A stretch of DNA of 64,000 bases. It comes from Pseudomonas pudica (GTDB taxonomy: Bacteria; Pseudomonadota; Gammaproteobacteria; Pseudomonadales; Pseudomonadaceae). Shown here piece after piece: positions 29,994 to 39,107 of the stretch (within the stretch, counting starts at the first letter, position 1; each line of letters begins with the position of its first letter). Below the pieces are notes generated by a model. The model saw only the letters and a list, made by a program, of their open reading frames with translations. It was not told where the DNA came from and ran no database searches. Position numbers and translations under genes: made by a program. The stretch lies in contig NZ_JADLJS010000014.1 of the NCBI RefSeq assembly GCF_015680405.1, positions 1 through 64,000 on the forward strand, read 5' to 3'.

Positions 29994-30772
29994 GCACACT
30001 GCCGAATCTGAAAGTCGCCCTGGTGCAGACCACCCTGGCCTGGCATGACCGCGAGGCCAACTATGCGCACTTCGAGGTGCTGCTGGAGCAGGTGGGCGAG
30101 GTGGACCTGGTGATCTTGCCGGAAATGTTCACTACCGGTTTTTCCATGCAATCGGAAAGCCTGTGCGAGCCGGAAAACGGCCCGACCTACAAATGGCTGA
30201 AGGCCCAGGCGAAGAAGTACAACACGGTGATTACCGGCAGCGTGATCATCCAGGCCGCTGATGGCAGCCACCGCAACCGCCTGCTGTGGGCCCGGCCGGA
30301 TGGCGAGATACTGCACTACGACAAGCGCCACCTGTTCCGCATGGCCGGTGAGCACAAGCATTACACCCCGGGCGAACGCCAGGTGCAGTTCGAGCTCAAG
30401 GGCTGGCGGATTCGCCCGCTGATCTGCTACGACCTGCGCTTCCCGGTGTGGAGCCGTGATGCCCAGGACACCGACCTGTTGCTGTACACCGCAAACTGGC
30501 CGGCTGCGCGCCGCCAGCACTGGAACCGCCTGTTGCCGGCGCGGGGTATCGAGAACCTGTGTTATGTGGCTGCGGTGAACCGGGTGGGCACCGACGGCAA
30601 GGGCTTTGCCTATTCTGGTGACAGCCAGGTGCTGGACTTCCAGGGCGAGAGCCTGCTCAGCGCCGGGGAGGCCGACGGGGTGTTTACCGTGGTGTTGAGC
30701 GCGGCGGAGCTGGCGGCCTACCGGGCCAAGTTCCCGGCCAACCTGGATGCCGATACCTTCGAGCTGCACTGA
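29981..30772 (+). CDS. Nitrilase-family omega-amidase (YafV-like)
   Basis: 263 residues from the ATG at 29981, overlapping the aminotransferase gene by 13 bases. Carbon-nitrogen hydrolase with the Glu-Lys-Cys triad: Glu in 'LVILPEMFTTGFSM', Lys in 'HYDKRHLFRMAGEHKHYTPG', Cys in 'IRPLICYDLRFPVWS'. YafV-type enzymes deamidate alpha-ketoglutaramate and 2-oxosuccinamate. Tight coupling with the aminotransferase suggests they act in sequence: amino-group transfer from glutamine, then hydrolysis of the keto-amide. A REP pair follows the stop at once. Confidence 0.9.
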   Translation: MRDLSTLPNLKVALVQTTLAWHDREANYAHFEVLLEQVGEVDLVILPEMFTTGFSMQSESLCEPENGPTYKWLKAQAKKYNTVITGSVIIQAADGSHRNRLLWARPDGEILHYDKRHLFRMAGEHKHYTPGERQVQFELKGWRIRPLICYDLRFPVWSRDAQDTDLLLYTANWPAARRQHWNRLLPARGIENLCYVAAVNRVGTDGKGFAYSGDSQVLDFQGESLLSAGEADGVFTVVLSAAELAAYRAKFPANLDADTFELH

Positions 30773-30774
30773 CA

Positions 30775-30883
30775 GCCTGTACCGGCCTCTTCGCGGGTAA
30801 ACCCGCTCCCACAGGTACCGCACAGTATTCAAAATATGTGAGGACCCTGTGGGAGCGGGTTTACCCGCGAAGAGGCCGGTGCG
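30775..30883. repeat. REP pair (class A)
   Basis: CCGGCCTCTTCGCGGGTAAA... and its inverted copy flank a 30-base spacer, between convergent genes (amidase and the reductase fusion). Confidence 0.9.
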
Positions 30884-30901
30884 GGTTACATCAGTTTCCG
30901 A

Positions 30902-33457
30902 TCAGTACACATCCCGCCGATACCGCCCATCCTCGATCAACTGCTGCACAGCGGCTTCCCCAAGGATACCGTTAAGCGCCGCATCCACCCCCGCCGCCAT
31001 CCCTTGCAGGCTGCCGCAGACATACACACAAGCGCCATCCGCCACCCAGCGCTTGAACTCTTCAGCCTGCTGCAGCAACACATCCTGCACATACACCTTC
31101 TCGGCCTGATCCCGCGAAAATGCCAGGTCCAGGCGTGCCAGGTCGCCGCTTTCCAGCCAGCCTTGCAGCTCGTCACCACACAGCAGGTCATGCGCCCGGT
31201 TACGTTCGCCGAACAGTAGCCAGTTGCGCTGCTCGCCGGCATTCACCCGTGCGCGGAGCAGGCTGCGCAGGCCGGCCAGGCCAGTGCCGTTGCCGATCAA
31301 CACCAGCGGTGCAGCAGTTTCCGGCAGGTGGAAGCTGCTGTTGCGCCGCAAACGCATGCTCAGCGTACCGTCAAGCGGCAGGTACTCGGTCAGCCAGCCG
31401 GAACCCAGTCCCAGGTTGCCATCGGCATGGCGTTCCTGGCGCACGATCAGCTCCAGCACGCCATCACTGGCGATCGAGGCAATCGAGTACTCGCGGCTGC
31501 CGATCGGTACCAGTGCGTCGACCAGAGCTTGCGGCTGCAGGCCGATCAGGTGATCGCGACGGGTCGGCAACTGGCGGCCGGCCAGGGCCTGGGCGAGGGT
31601 TTCGCCCAGGCCATTCACTTGCACCTTGGCCCCGGTGTCCAGCGCCATGCCATCGAGGAAGGCGTCGATCCTCGGCTGGCCATTGAGCGGCAGGATCTCC
31701 ACCAGGTCACCGGCTTCCCAGCTGGCAGGCTGTTCCGGTCGCAGGCCCAGCAGGTACACCGGCTGGCCTTGGCTGCCCGGGTTGAGCAGTTCACGGCGCA
31801 CCAGCGACCAGCTGCCGAAACTCGGCGGCTGCCAGGCAGCCACTGGCTGGGCGCCAGTCAGTTGCGCCAGCTCCTGCTGCCACTGCTGCAGCGCGGCCTG
31901 GTCGGCGTTGTCCACTTCCACCGGGCTGAATGCACTGGTGGCACCGCGTTCACCCAGCCATGCCTGCAGGCGGCGGGCGAAGCCGCAGAAGTGCGGATAC
32001 TGGCGGTCACCGAGGGCGAGCAGGGCATAGCTGAGGTTCTCCAGCGCCCAAGGTTGGCCGAGCACCTTGCGTTCGAAGGCGCGGGCGCTGTCGGGGGCTT
32101 CGCCGTCGCCGAAGGTGCTGACCACGAACAGTGCACGGCGGGCCTGGCTCAGGTCGCTTTCATCCAGTTCTGCCAGGGCGCGTACCTGCACTGGCAGGCC
32201 GGCGGCCTGAAGCTGCCCGGCGCTCTGCCAGGCCAGTTGTTCGGCAAGCCCGCTCTGGCTGGCAAAGCTGATCAGCCAGCTGTCGCCGCTGGTAGTGTTG
32301 CTGGTGACGTTGCCACGGGCGGCACGCACCTGGCGCTTCTTGCGCCGGCGGTCGAGGTACAGCAGCCAGCCGGTGACGAAGAACAGCGGCATGGTCAGGC
32401 TGGCGATGGTGACGATGATGCGCCCCGGCAGCCCGAAGTATTCGCCCACGTGCAGGGCGTAGACGCTCTGCAGCAACTGGGCCTTGAAGGACTTGTCGGT
32501 GTAGCGGTCATGTCTTTTCACTTGGCCGCTGGCCGGGTCCAGCACCAGGGTGTTGAAGGCACGTGGGTGGTCGGCGTTGTCCAGCAGGTAGAACAGGTTG
32601 GCCGGCTGGCCGCCTACGGGTGGCAGGCGCAGGTTGTACATCGCTAGGCCCGGGCCGGCCGCGTCCTTGAGATTGGCCCATATCGCGTCGTAGTCGACCA
32701 CCAGTGGTGGGGCGTTCTTGTCGATCTTCTGCGGCCCGTGGCGGCCACGGCCTTCGCCGCGCTTTTGCTGCTGGCCGGCGGCCGGCGCGTCGGCCAGCAG
32801 CTTGTTCAGGCCTTCGCGGTACCACTCGTAGGACCAGAAAAGTCCGGTCAGGGCGAACAGCAGGTAGAACAGCAGGCACCAGGTGCCGGCCACCGCGTGC
32901 AGGTCCCAGTTGAAGGCGCGGCCTTTCTTGGCCCAGTCGAGGGTCAGCCAGGTGCGCCAGTCCAGCGCCTTGCGCGGCCAGCGCAGGTACAGGCCGGAGA
33001 GGCAGAAGAACACCAGCATCAAGGTGCAGGCACCGGTGATCTGCCGGCCGCTGTCGCCCATGGCCAGGAAGCGGTGCAGGTTGAGCATGAGGTTGAAGAA
33101 GCCTTGCCCGGCCACTTCTCCCTTGAGTTCGCCGGTGTATGGGTCTGCGTAGCGCAGCGGGCCACGGCGCTCGCCTGGTGGCGGGGTGAAGGAGACGCGT
33201 GCGGCGTTGCCTTCGCGCACATCGACCCACAGCATCGCTACCTTGTCGTGCTGCTGGGCCTCGACCCGCTGGACCAGTTCGGCCGGTGGCAGCACGCCCT
33301 CCGGGCGTACCTGGACCTTCAGGACATCGGCATTCAGCGCGCGCAGCAGCTCTTCCTGAAACGAGTACAAGGCCCCGGTGATACCCATCAAGGCCAGCAC
33401 CAGGCCAGCGGTGATGCCAAAGAACCAGTGCAATTGGAACAGCGTCTTCTTCACCAC
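30902..33457 (-). CDS. piuB: PepSY-TM / flavodoxin / FAD-NADPH reductase fusion (PiuB-type iron reductase)
   Basis: 851 residues if started at the GTG at 33457, five bases after AAGGTG; GTG 33454 is equally possible. The N-terminal half is a PepSY-TM module with four membrane helices (about 12-34, 139-158, 192-210, 347-368) and histidines near the membrane ('LHWFFG', 'LHRFLAMG', 'LHAVAG', 'ALHVGEYFG'). From about 392 comes a flavodoxin domain ('[17 protein letters not shown]', '[17 protein letters not shown]'), then a CysJ-like FAD domain ('SREYSIASI') and an NADPH domain ending in '[17 protein letters not shown]...RYRRDVY'. It probably carries electrons from NADPH across the inner membrane to reduce periplasmic ferric-siderophore. 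It neighbours piuA on the same strand, as at PA4513-PA4514 of P. aeruginosa. Confidence 0.85.
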   Translation of the reverse strand: MVKKTLFQLHWFFGITAGLVLALMGITGALYSFQEELLRALNADVLKVQVRPEGVLPPAELVQRVEAQQHDKVAMLWVDVREGNAARVSFTPPPGERRGPLRYADPYTGELKGEVAGQGFFNLMLNLHRFLAMGDSGRQITGACTLMLVFFCLSGLYLRWPRKALDWRTWLTLDWAKKGRAFNWDLHAVAGTWCLLFYLLFALTGLFWSYEWYREGLNKLLADAPAAGQQQKRGEGRGRHGPQKIDKNAPPLVVDYDAIWANLKDAAGPGLAMYNLRLPPVGGQPANLFYLLDNADHPRAFNTLVLDPASGQVKRHDRYTDKSFKAQLLQSVYALHVGEYFGLPGRIIVTIASLTMPLFFVTGWLLYLDRRRKKRQVRAARGNVTSNTTSGDSWLISFASQSGLAEQLAWQSAGQLQAAGLPVQVRALAELDESDLSQARRALFVVSTFGDGEAPDSARAFERKVLGQPWALENLSYALLALGDRQYPHFCGFARRLQAWLGERGATSAFSPVEVDNADQAALQQWQQELAQLTGAQPVAAWQPPSFGSWSLVRRELLNPGSQGQPVYLLGLRPEQPASWEAGDLVEILPLNGQPRIDAFLDGMALDTGAKVQVNGLGETLAQALAGRQLPTRRDHLIGLQPQALVDALVPIGSREYSIASIASDGVLELIVRQERHADGNLGLGSGWLTEYLPLDGTLSMRLRRNSSFHLPETAAPLVLIGNGTGLAGLRSLLRARVNAGEQRNWLLFGERNRAHDLLCGDELQGWLESGDLARLDLAFSRDQAEKVYVQDVLLQQAEEFKRWVADGACVYVCGSLQGMAAGVDAALNGILGEAAVQQLIEDGRYRRDVY

Positions 33458-33508
33458 ATGATCACCTTGTGTTTCTGCCGCACACCGCGCGGCGTGCATT
33501 ATGCCTTG

Positions 33509-33543
33509 ATACGCAAAAGCCCCGCTCACGGGAATGAACGGGG
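33509..33543 (-). terminator. Terminator of piuA
   Basis: On the minus strand GCCCCGTTC, loop, GAGCGGGGC followed by TTTTGCG, between the piuA stop and the piuB start. It would separate piuA from piuB transcription, at least partly. Confidence 0.6.
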
Positions 33544-33575
33544 CAGGGTGGGCTAGTCAGTCAGGCTTGTTGGCT

Positions 33576-33669
33576 GTACCGGCCTCTTCGCGGGTGAACC
33601 CGCTCCCACAGGTACTGCACTGACCTCAGGTCCAGGGATATCTCTTTGGGAGCGGGGGCCGGCACAGGC
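33576..33669. repeat. REP pair (class A), right unit degraded
   Basis: CCGGCCTCTTCGCGGGTGAA... is intact; the inverted partner reads TTTGGGAGCGGGGGCCGGCA and has lost its central TTCACCCGCGAAGA part, so this looks like a decaying REP pair between piuA and piuB. Confidence 0.8.
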
Positions 33670-33703
33670 GCAGCCCATTCAACAGATCAACCCAATCCCG
33701 ACA

Positions 33704-36016
33704 TCAGAAATGGACGCTGGTAGTCAACAGAGCCGTCCGCCCCGCCGCCTGGTTGGCGAAGTGGGTGGAAAAGGCCTTGTCGTAGTACACCTCGTTGGTC
33801 AGGTTCTGCACGTTCAGCTGCAGGTCGACGTTCTTGGTCAGCTTGTAGGCGGCCATGGCGTCATAGCGCACGTAGCTGTCGACCATTGTGGTGTTGGCCA
33901 CGCTGCCGTACACGTCATCCACGTAGAAGGCACCACCCCCCACGGTCAGCTTCGGTGTAATGGAGTAGGTGGTCCACAGGCTGGCGCTGTTGTTTGGCGT
34001 GTTCGGCAATTGGTTACCGTCGTTGGCCTTGTTCACTGCGCCGCCGTCGATCTGGCGGGCTTCCATGTAGGTATAACCGGCAAATACCTGCCACTTGTCG
34101 GTGATCTTGCCGCTGGCTGACAGTTCGATGCCCTGCACACGGGTTTCGCCGACGTTTTCGTAGGTGGTGGTGTCAACCTGAACGCGGGCGTTTTCTTTCT
34201 CGGTGCGGAACAGCGCGGCGGCCAGGGACAGGCGCTGATCGAGCAGGTCCCATTTGGTGCCGATTTCGTAGTTCGTGGTCTCTTCCGGCTCCAGATCACT
34301 GCTCAGCAAGTTGCCGGCGCGATCGGTGGTGTTGCCCAGCGGGTTGCCTTCAGTACCTTCGCCCAGCATCGCCCCGGGTGGCGTTGCGGAGGTGGCGTAG
34401 GAAACATAGATGCTGCCATTCTCGGCCGGCTTCCACACCAGGCCCAGCTGGCCGGTGACGAATTCGCTTGTATCCTTGCCTTTGGAAACAACGCCCTTGC
34501 TGTTCACCACGGTGGCTCCTGTGGCGTCGTAGGTGCGGTACTGGGTGTCGAAGTGGTCGTAACGCAGGCCCATGTTCAACAACCACTCGGGCGTCAGCTC
34601 GAGCGTGTCGAAGACATAGATTGCGCGGGTGTTGCTCTTGGTATCGGTGCCCGCGTAGTTGCGTGCGATGCTGCCGTTCCATGGATCGTCCGGGTTCGGG
34701 TTGCTCAGCGAGGTGCAGTTGTAACCGCTGGTGGCGCCGATCATGCCGGGGGTGCAGTTGGTATTGGCGGAGCCGCCCGGGACGGTGTCGGTATCGACGG
34801 TATAGCTCGAGCGCTTGCTCTCTTCACGGCTCAGTTCTATACCGGTCGAGAAGCTGTTCTTCATGCCACCCAGGTAGAACTCGCCGAACAGGTCGGTCTG
34901 GTTGGTGGTGGTGGCAGTGTTGCCCACACGGGTGTTGGCGCGGCGCCAGACGCTGCCGTTGTTGACGTTACCCTTACTGTCGTCAGGCTGGGTCAGGATG
35001 TAGTCCTGCATGCTGTTGCCGTGGCGCAGGGTGTTCTTGATGGTCAGCGAGTCGGTCAAGTCGTGTTCGATGGCGAAGGTGGCGATGTCCACGCGGCTTT
35101 TGCGGAAGTCACGACCGGTCAGGCCATAGAAGTTGTCGCTGTCACCGCCGTCGTACGGTTTGCTCGGGTGTGCCGAGGTTCGGGCAGTACTACCAGCGGT
35201 CGGAATGGTGTACGGAATGCCCGAGTCCGGCAGGTCGTCGCTTTCCAGGTGGTAGTAGTCGAGGTTGACCCGGGTCGGGGTGCCCAGACCGAAGGCCAGA
35301 GACGGGGCGATACCCCAACGGTCGTAGTTGACCTTGTCGCGGCCGGCGACGTTGCTTTCGTGGGTCATCAGGTTCAGACGCCCGGCAACGGTGTCGCTGA
35401 ACTGGTAGTTGCCATCGAAGGTATAGCGCTGGGTCTGGTCGCTGCCCCAGGTCCAGGCGCCGTCAAGCGAGTTGCCCAGGTGGGCGCGCTTGCTCACCAG
35501 GTTGATGCTGCCGCCGGCGGCGCCACGGCCGCCGATGGCCGAGTTCGGGCCCTTGGCCACTTCCACCGATTCGATGGCGAAGATTTCACGGGTTTGCGCA
35601 CCTGTGTCACGCACCCCGTCCAGGTATGTGTCGCCCTGGGCGTCAAAGCCGCGTATGAACGGGCGGTCGCCTTGCGGGTTGCCGCCTTCGCCGGCACCAA
35701 AGGTGATGCCGGGTACGGTGCGCAGTGCATCCTGCAACGATAGAGCGTTGGTGTCCTTGATAACTTGCTGCGGGATCACGGTGACCGAGCGCGGGGTGTC
35801 TACCAGCGGCGCGGTGTACTTCTGCGAGGAGGCCTTGTCGACCTTGTAATCGGTGCTGGCCTGTTCAGCCTTGCCGTTGACGCTGGTGGCGTCGAGGGTG
35901 ATTGCGCTGCTGGCGGCCGGGTCGGCTGCATAGGCAGAGGAGGCACTGAGGGCAACGCCGATGGCAGACACGATCAGGCGTGGTGAACTCACTGCAGATG
36001 GTACGGATTGGCGCAT
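33704..36016 (-). CDS. piuA: TonB-dependent catecholate siderophore receptor PiuA
   Basis: 770 residues from the ATG at 36016; the upstream in-frame extension crosses the promoter. Signal peptide MRQSVPSAVSSPRLIVSAIG... cleaves after 'SSAYA' (about 30). The plug has 'DTPRSVTVIPQQVI', 'ALRTVPGITFGAGEGGNPQGDRPFIRGFD', 'EVAKGPNSAIGGRGAAGGSINLVSK'; the 22-strand barrel ends in the C-terminal Phe ('TTSVHF'). This is the Fiu/PiuA family that imports catechol-type iron complexes and, in P. aeruginosa, siderophore-mimicking cephalosporins. Its divergent partner is piuC. The promoter at 36052-36080 is covered by a 9-1-9 palindrome. Confidence 0.93.
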   Translation of the reverse strand: MRQSVPSAVSSPRLIVSAIGVALSASSAYAADPAASSAITLDATSVNGKAEQASTDYKVDKASSQKYTAPLVDTPRSVTVIPQQVIKDTNALSLQDALRTVPGITFGAGEGGNPQGDRPFIRGFDAQGDTYLDGVRDTGAQTREIFAIESVEVAKGPNSAIGGRGAAGGSINLVSKRAHLGNSLDGAWTWGSDQTQRYTFDGNYQFSDTVAGRLNLMTHESNVAGRDKVNYDRWGIAPSLAFGLGTPTRVNLDYYHLESDDLPDSGIPYTIPTAGSTARTSAHPSKPYDGGDSDNFYGLTGRDFRKSRVDIATFAIEHDLTDSLTIKNTLRHGNSMQDYILTQPDDSKGNVNNGSVWRRANTRVGNTATTTNQTDLFGEFYLGGMKNSFSTGIELSREESKRSSYTVDTDTVPGGSANTNCTPGMIGATSGYNCTSLSNPNPDDPWNGSIARNYAGTDTKSNTRAIYVFDTLELTPEWLLNMGLRYDHFDTQYRTYDATGATVVNSKGVVSKGKDTSEFVTGQLGLVWKPAENGSIYVSYATSATPPGAMLGEGTEGNPLGNTTDRAGNLLSSDLEPEETTNYEIGTKWDLLDQRLSLAAALFRTEKENARVQVDTTTYENVGETRVQGIELSASGKITDKWQVFAGYTYMEARQIDGGAVNKANDGNQLPNTPNNSASLWTTYSITPKLTVGGGAFYVDDVYGSVANTTMVDSYVRYDAMAAYKLTKNVDLQLNVQNLTNEVYYDKAFSTHFANQAAGRTALLTTSVHF

Positions 36017-36051
36017 TGCTAAGGACCTTCCCCAAGGTGGTAAGGCCGCGG

Positions 36052-36080
36052 ATCTTAATGTAAGCAATTGTGAGTCACAA
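36052..36080 (-). promoter_or_regulatory. piuA promoter
   Basis: Minus strand -35 TTGTGA (36080-36075), 17-bp spacer, -10 TAAGAT (36057-36052), giving a leader of about 30 bases before the ATG at 36016. Confidence 0.6.
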
Positions 36081-36083
36081 TTG
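36065..36083. promoter_or_regulatory. Perfect 9-1-9 palindrome over the piuA promoter
   Basis: CAATTGTGA-G-TCACAATTG, perfectly symmetrical. It covers the -35 box and most of the spacer of the piuA promoter, the position of a repressor site. It does not match the Fur consensus well, so the binding protein is unknown. Confidence 0.6.
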
Positions 36084-36187
36084 AGAGTAGTTACCATTCG
36101 TGAAGAATTTACAATCTTTACAATTTCCGTTTACGGTTTCATCAAGCTGAAACGTCTTAAGCGGCGAATGGGGCTTGTGAAGCGCAA

Positions 36188-36203
36188 AAGGGAATCAATA
36201 TCA
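36188..36203. promoter_or_regulatory. Candidate Fur box upstream of piuC
   Basis: The complement reads TGATATTGATTCCCTT, sharing about 10 of 14 informative positions with the 7-1-7 Fur motif TGATAAT-N-ATTATCA. It ends 35 bp before the piuC ATG. Iron regulation is expected for this family; the site itself is a manual match. Confidence 0.4.
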
Positions 36204-36238
36204 TTGGCACCTTTACAATTTCCAACGGTGGCGCCGCC

Positions 36239-36919
36239 ATGCTGCTTCACATCCCCGGCCTGTTCGACGCCGATGAACTGGCCCGTATCCGCGAGGCGCT
36301 GGAGCAGGCCGACTGGGCCGACGGCAAGATCACGGCCGGCTATCAGTCGGCCAAGGCCAAGCACAACCTGCAGTTGCCGGAAGGCCACCCGTTGGCCAAG
36401 GAGATCGGCACTGCACTGATCGACCGCCTGTGGCAAACCCCGCGCTTCATGTCCGCAGCCTTGCCGCACAAGGTGTTCCCGCCGCTGATCAACTGCTACC
36501 GCGAAGGCGGCAATTTCGGCTTCCACATCGACAATGCCCTGCGCCAGCCCAAGGGCAGCCCGGAGCGGGTGCGTACCGACCTGTCTTCCACGCTGTTCCT
36601 CAGCGAGCCGAACAGCTACGACGGCGGCGAGCTGGTGATCCAGGACACCTATGGCGTGCAGCAGGTCAAGCTGGCTGCCGGTGACCTGGTGCTGTACCCC
36701 GGCACCAGCCTGCACAAGGTCAACCCTGTTACCCGAGGCCAGCGTTACGCCGCGTTCTTCTGGATCCAGAGCCTGGTGCGCGAGGACAGCCAGCGGGCGT
36801 TGCTGTTCGAGATGGACAATGCCATCCAGCAACTGACTGCCGATGTGCCGGACCATCCATCATTGCTGCAACTGACCGGCACCTACCACAACCTGCTGCG
36901 CCGCTGGGCCGAGGTCTGA
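36239..36919 (+). CDS. piuC: PKHD-type Fe(II)/2-oxoglutarate hydroxylase PiuC
   Basis: 226 residues. Iron/2OG dioxygenase of the PKHD family (YbiX/PiuC). The metal facial triad is His96 and Asp98 ('FGFHIDNAL') and His159 ('SLHKVNPV'), with 2OG-binding Arg169 ('[10 protein letters not shown]'). Substrate is unknown; members sit next to TonB receptors and are expressed when iron is short, which suggests modification of a siderophore or of the receptor pathway. Divergent from piuA, 3 bp before the Sel1 gene. Confidence 0.93.
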   Translation: MLLHIPGLFDADELARIREALEQADWADGKITAGYQSAKAKHNLQLPEGHPLAKEIGTALIDRLWQTPRFMSAALPHKVFPPLINCYREGGNFGFHIDNALRQPKGSPERVRTDLSSTLFLSEPNSYDGGELVIQDTYGVQQVKLAAGDLVLYPGTSLHKVNPVTRGQRYAAFFWIQSLVREDSQRALLFEMDNAIQQLTADVPDHPSLLQLTGTYHNLLRRWAEV

Positions 36920-36922
36920 ATC

Positions 36923-37672
36923 GTGTCCTATCAGTTGCGGCGTGAGGAAGTGGTCGATGTGGCCGGTTTGCAGGCCATGCTGGAAGAAAGCCCTGGCAAG
37001 GCCGCCCAGGCGATCCTGGCGGCGGCCGGGCAGGGCGCGGTGGAGGCACAGTTGCTGCTGGGGCAGATTCTGCTGGACGGGCGCGGCATTCAGGCGGACG
37101 CTGCCGTCGCCAGGCGCTGGTTCGGCATCGCCGCGCAGGGCGGCAGTGCCATGGCGCACAACATGCTGGGGCGTTGCCTGGAGCATGGTTGGGGTGGTGA
37201 ACCAAGCCAGGCGCAGGCAGCCATCCACTATGCGCGTGCGGCCGATGCCGGGCTGGACTGGGGGCTTTACAACCTGGGCAACCTGCTGGCTACCGGGCGC
37301 GGCATACCGGCCAACCAGGCGCAGGCGCTGATGTGCTACGAGAAGGCCGCGCACATGGGGCATGCCAAGTCGATGAACCTGTACGGGCGTTACCTGGAGC
37401 AAGGCATCGCCACGGCGCCCAACCCGGCACGGGCGGTGCGCTGGTATCGGCGCTCGGCCGAGGCGGGGGACTTTCGTGGCATGTTCAGCCTGGGGCTGGT
37501 GCTGGTCGAGCGTGGGCAGGTGGCGGAAGCCGGGCCCTGGTTGGAGCGGGCGCGGGTCGAGGGGAACATGAATTTCCTGCGCAGTGCGCTGGTGACCTTG
37601 CAGGGTGCCGGGCCGGTGTTGATGGCCGTTGCGGCGCGGTATGCCGAGGAGATCGAACGGCGAGGGAACTGA
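36923..37672 (+). CDS. Sel1-repeat (SLR) protein of the piu locus
   Basis: 249 residues, GTG start 3 bp after piuC, so co-translated with it. It consists of Sel1-like alpha/alpha repeats of about 36 residues with the usual 'GxxxAxxLLGxxxxxG' pattern: 'AVEAQLLLGQILLDGRGIQADAAVARRWFGIAA', 'SAMAHNMLGRCLEHGWGGEPSQAQAAIHYARAA', 'DWGLYNLGNLLATGRGIPANQAQALMCYEKAA', 'AKSMNLYGRYLEQGIATAPNPARAVRWYRRSA'-type units. No signal peptide. Sel1 proteins act as protein-binding scaffolds; the same gene follows piuC in P. aeruginosa (PA4516). Role unknown. Confidence 0.88.
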   Translation: MSYQLRREEVVDVAGLQAMLEESPGKAAQAILAAAGQGAVEAQLLLGQILLDGRGIQADAAVARRWFGIAAQGGSAMAHNMLGRCLEHGWGGEPSQAQAAIHYARAADAGLDWGLYNLGNLLATGRGIPANQAQALMCYEKAAHMGHAKSMNLYGRYLEQGIATAPNPARAVRWYRRSAEAGDFRGMFSLGLVLVERGQVAEAGPWLERARVEGNMNFLRSALVTLQGAGPVLMAVAARYAEEIERRGN

Positions 37673-37676
37673 GGTT

Positions 37677-37904
37677 GCCTGTGCTGGCCCTATCGCCGGC
37701 AAGCCAGCTCCCACAGGGATATCACTGCCCTCCAGACCTGTGCAGGAGCTGGCTTGCCGGCTCCCACAGAGATATCACTGTCCTCCAGACCTGTGCTGTA
37801 CCTGTAGGAGCTGGCTTGCCGGCTCTCACAGGGATATCACTGTCCTCCAAGCCTGTGCTGTACCTGTGGGAGCCGGCTTGCCGGCGATAGGGCCGGTACA
37901 GGAA
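37677..37904. repeat. Tandem REP cluster (class C)
   Basis: Four REP units with the core GGAGCTGGCTTGCCGGC or its complement, spaced about 55-60 bp and joined by near-identical linkers 'GATATCACTGTCCTCCA'. The outer ends ('GGCCCTATCGCCGGCAAGCC' and its complement) are inverted, so the block is a REP pair expanded by internal tandem duplication. It fills the gap between the Sel1 gene and speC. Confidence 0.85.
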
Positions 37905-37914
37905 AGCACAAGTG

Positions 37915-37941
37915 AAAACGGGGCCTTGCGGCCCCGTTTTG
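37915..37941 (-). terminator. speC terminator
   Basis: AAAACGGGGCC-TTGC-GGCCCCGTTTTG: a 10-bp stem with A/T flanks, 3 bp past the speC stop on the minus strand; nearly symmetrical and so usable from both sides. Confidence 0.9.
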
Positions 37942-37943
37942 CA

Positions 37944-39107
37944 TTACAGGTAGTAAGCCTTCAGCGGCGGGAAGCCGTTGAACTCCACTGCGCTGTAGCT
38001 GGTGGTATAGGCACCGGTCGACAGCCAGTACAGGCGGTCGCCGATGGCCAGGTTCAAGGGCAGGCCATACTTGTAGTGCTCGTACATGATGTCGGCGCTG
38101 TCGCAGGTAGGGCCGGCGATGACCACTTCTTCGGTCTCGCCTTTCTTCTCGGTCCAGATCGGGAACTTGATGGATTCGTCCATGGTTTCGATCAGGCCAG
38201 AGAACTTGCCCACGTCGGTGTAGATCCAGCGCTCGACGGCGGTGCGCGACTTGCGTGCAACCAGGACCACTTCGCTGACCAGGATACCGGCGTTGGCAAT
38301 CAGCGAACGGCCCGGCTCGAGGATGATTTCCGGCAGGTCGTCACCGAAGTCTTCCTTCAGGAAGCGGATGATCTCTTCGGCGTAGGTTTCCAGGCTGTTG
38401 GTGCGGGTGATGTAGTTGGCCGGGAAGCCGCCACCCATGTTGATAAGCTTCAGCTCGATGCCGTCTTCTTCCTTCAGGCGCTCGAAGATCACCTTGACCT
38501 TGGCGATGGCAGCATCCCACACGCTGATGTCGCGCTGCTGCGAGCCGACATGGAAGGAAATGCCGTAAGGCACCAGGCCCAGGTCGCGGGCGAGGATCAG
38601 CAGGTCCATGGCCATGTCGGTCTGGCAGCCGAACTTGCGCGACAGCGGCCAGTCGGCAGTGGTCGAGCCTTCGGTGAGGATACGCACGTACACCTTCGAA
38701 CCCGGTGCGGCCTTGGCGATGTTGCGCAGGTCGGCTTCCGAGTCGGTGGCATACAGGCGCACGCCCTTCTCGTAGAAGTAGCGGATGTCCTTGGACTTCT
38801 TGATGGTGTTGCCGTAGCTGATACGGTCAGCGCTGACGCCGCGGCCCAGCACCTTGTCCAGTTCGTAGATCGAGGCGATGTCGAAGCTCGAACCTTTCTC
38901 TTTGAGCAGGTCGATGATTTCCACGGCCGGGTTGGCCTTGACCGCGTAGTACACCTTGGCGAATTCGAAACCAGCACGCAGGTCGTCGTAGGCCTGGCTG
39001 ATCATCTGGGTATCGATGAGTACGAACGGGGTTTCCTGCTTGTCGGCGAACGCCTTCATTTTCTGGAAGGTGTCACGCGCGAAATAGTCTTCGACCTGGA
39101 TCGACAT
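37944..39107 (-). CDS. speC: Ornithine/lysine-type decarboxylase SpeC (fold type III)
   Basis: 387 residues from the ATG at 39107 (MSIQVEDYFARDTFQKMKAF) with GGAG upstream; the frame is open for seven more codons. Eukaryotic-type PLP decarboxylase that makes putrescine from ornithine. PLP lysine Lys57 in 'KVYYAVKANP'; 'VDIGGG'-like 'INMGGGFPANY', 'EPGRSLIANAG' (phosphate binding) and the active-site Cys in 'GPTCDSADIM' are present. The P. aeruginosa counterpart (PA4519) lies in the same relation to piuA-C. Confidence 0.93.
   Translation of the reverse strand: MSIQVEDYFARDTFQKMKAFADKQETPFVLIDTQMISQAYDDLRAGFEFAKVYYAVKANPAVEIIDLLKEKGSSFDIASIYELDKVLGRGVSADRISYGNTIKKSKDIRYFYEKGVRLYATDSEADLRNIAKAAPGSKVYVRILTEGSTTADWPLSRKFGCQTDMAMDLLILARDLGLVPYGISFHVGSQQRDISVWDAAIAKVKVIFERLKEEDGIELKLINMGGGFPANYITRTNSLETYAEEIIRFLKEDFGDDLPEIILEPGRSLIANAGILVSEVVLVARKSRTAVERWIYTDVGKFSGLIETMDESIKFPIWTEKKGETEEVVIAGPTCDSADIMYEHYKYGLPLNLAIGDRLYWLSTGAYTTSYSAVEFNGFPPLKAYYL

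Noticed and set aside
33480..33498. Short palindrome GCACACCGCGCGGCGTGC upstream of piuB considered as an operator
   Set aside because: It is highly GC-rich and imperfect, with no promoter pair around it; such matches are expected by chance at this GC content.
36065..36083. Palindrome at piuA considered as a standard Fur box or CRP site
   Set aside because: Few positions match the Fur consensus in its 19-bp register, and CRP sites need six bases, not one, between TGTGA and TCACA.
37677..37904. Regularly spaced repeats resembling a CRISPR array
   Set aside because: The repeats are palindromic REP units in alternating orientation, the linkers are also near-identical, and no cas gene is present.
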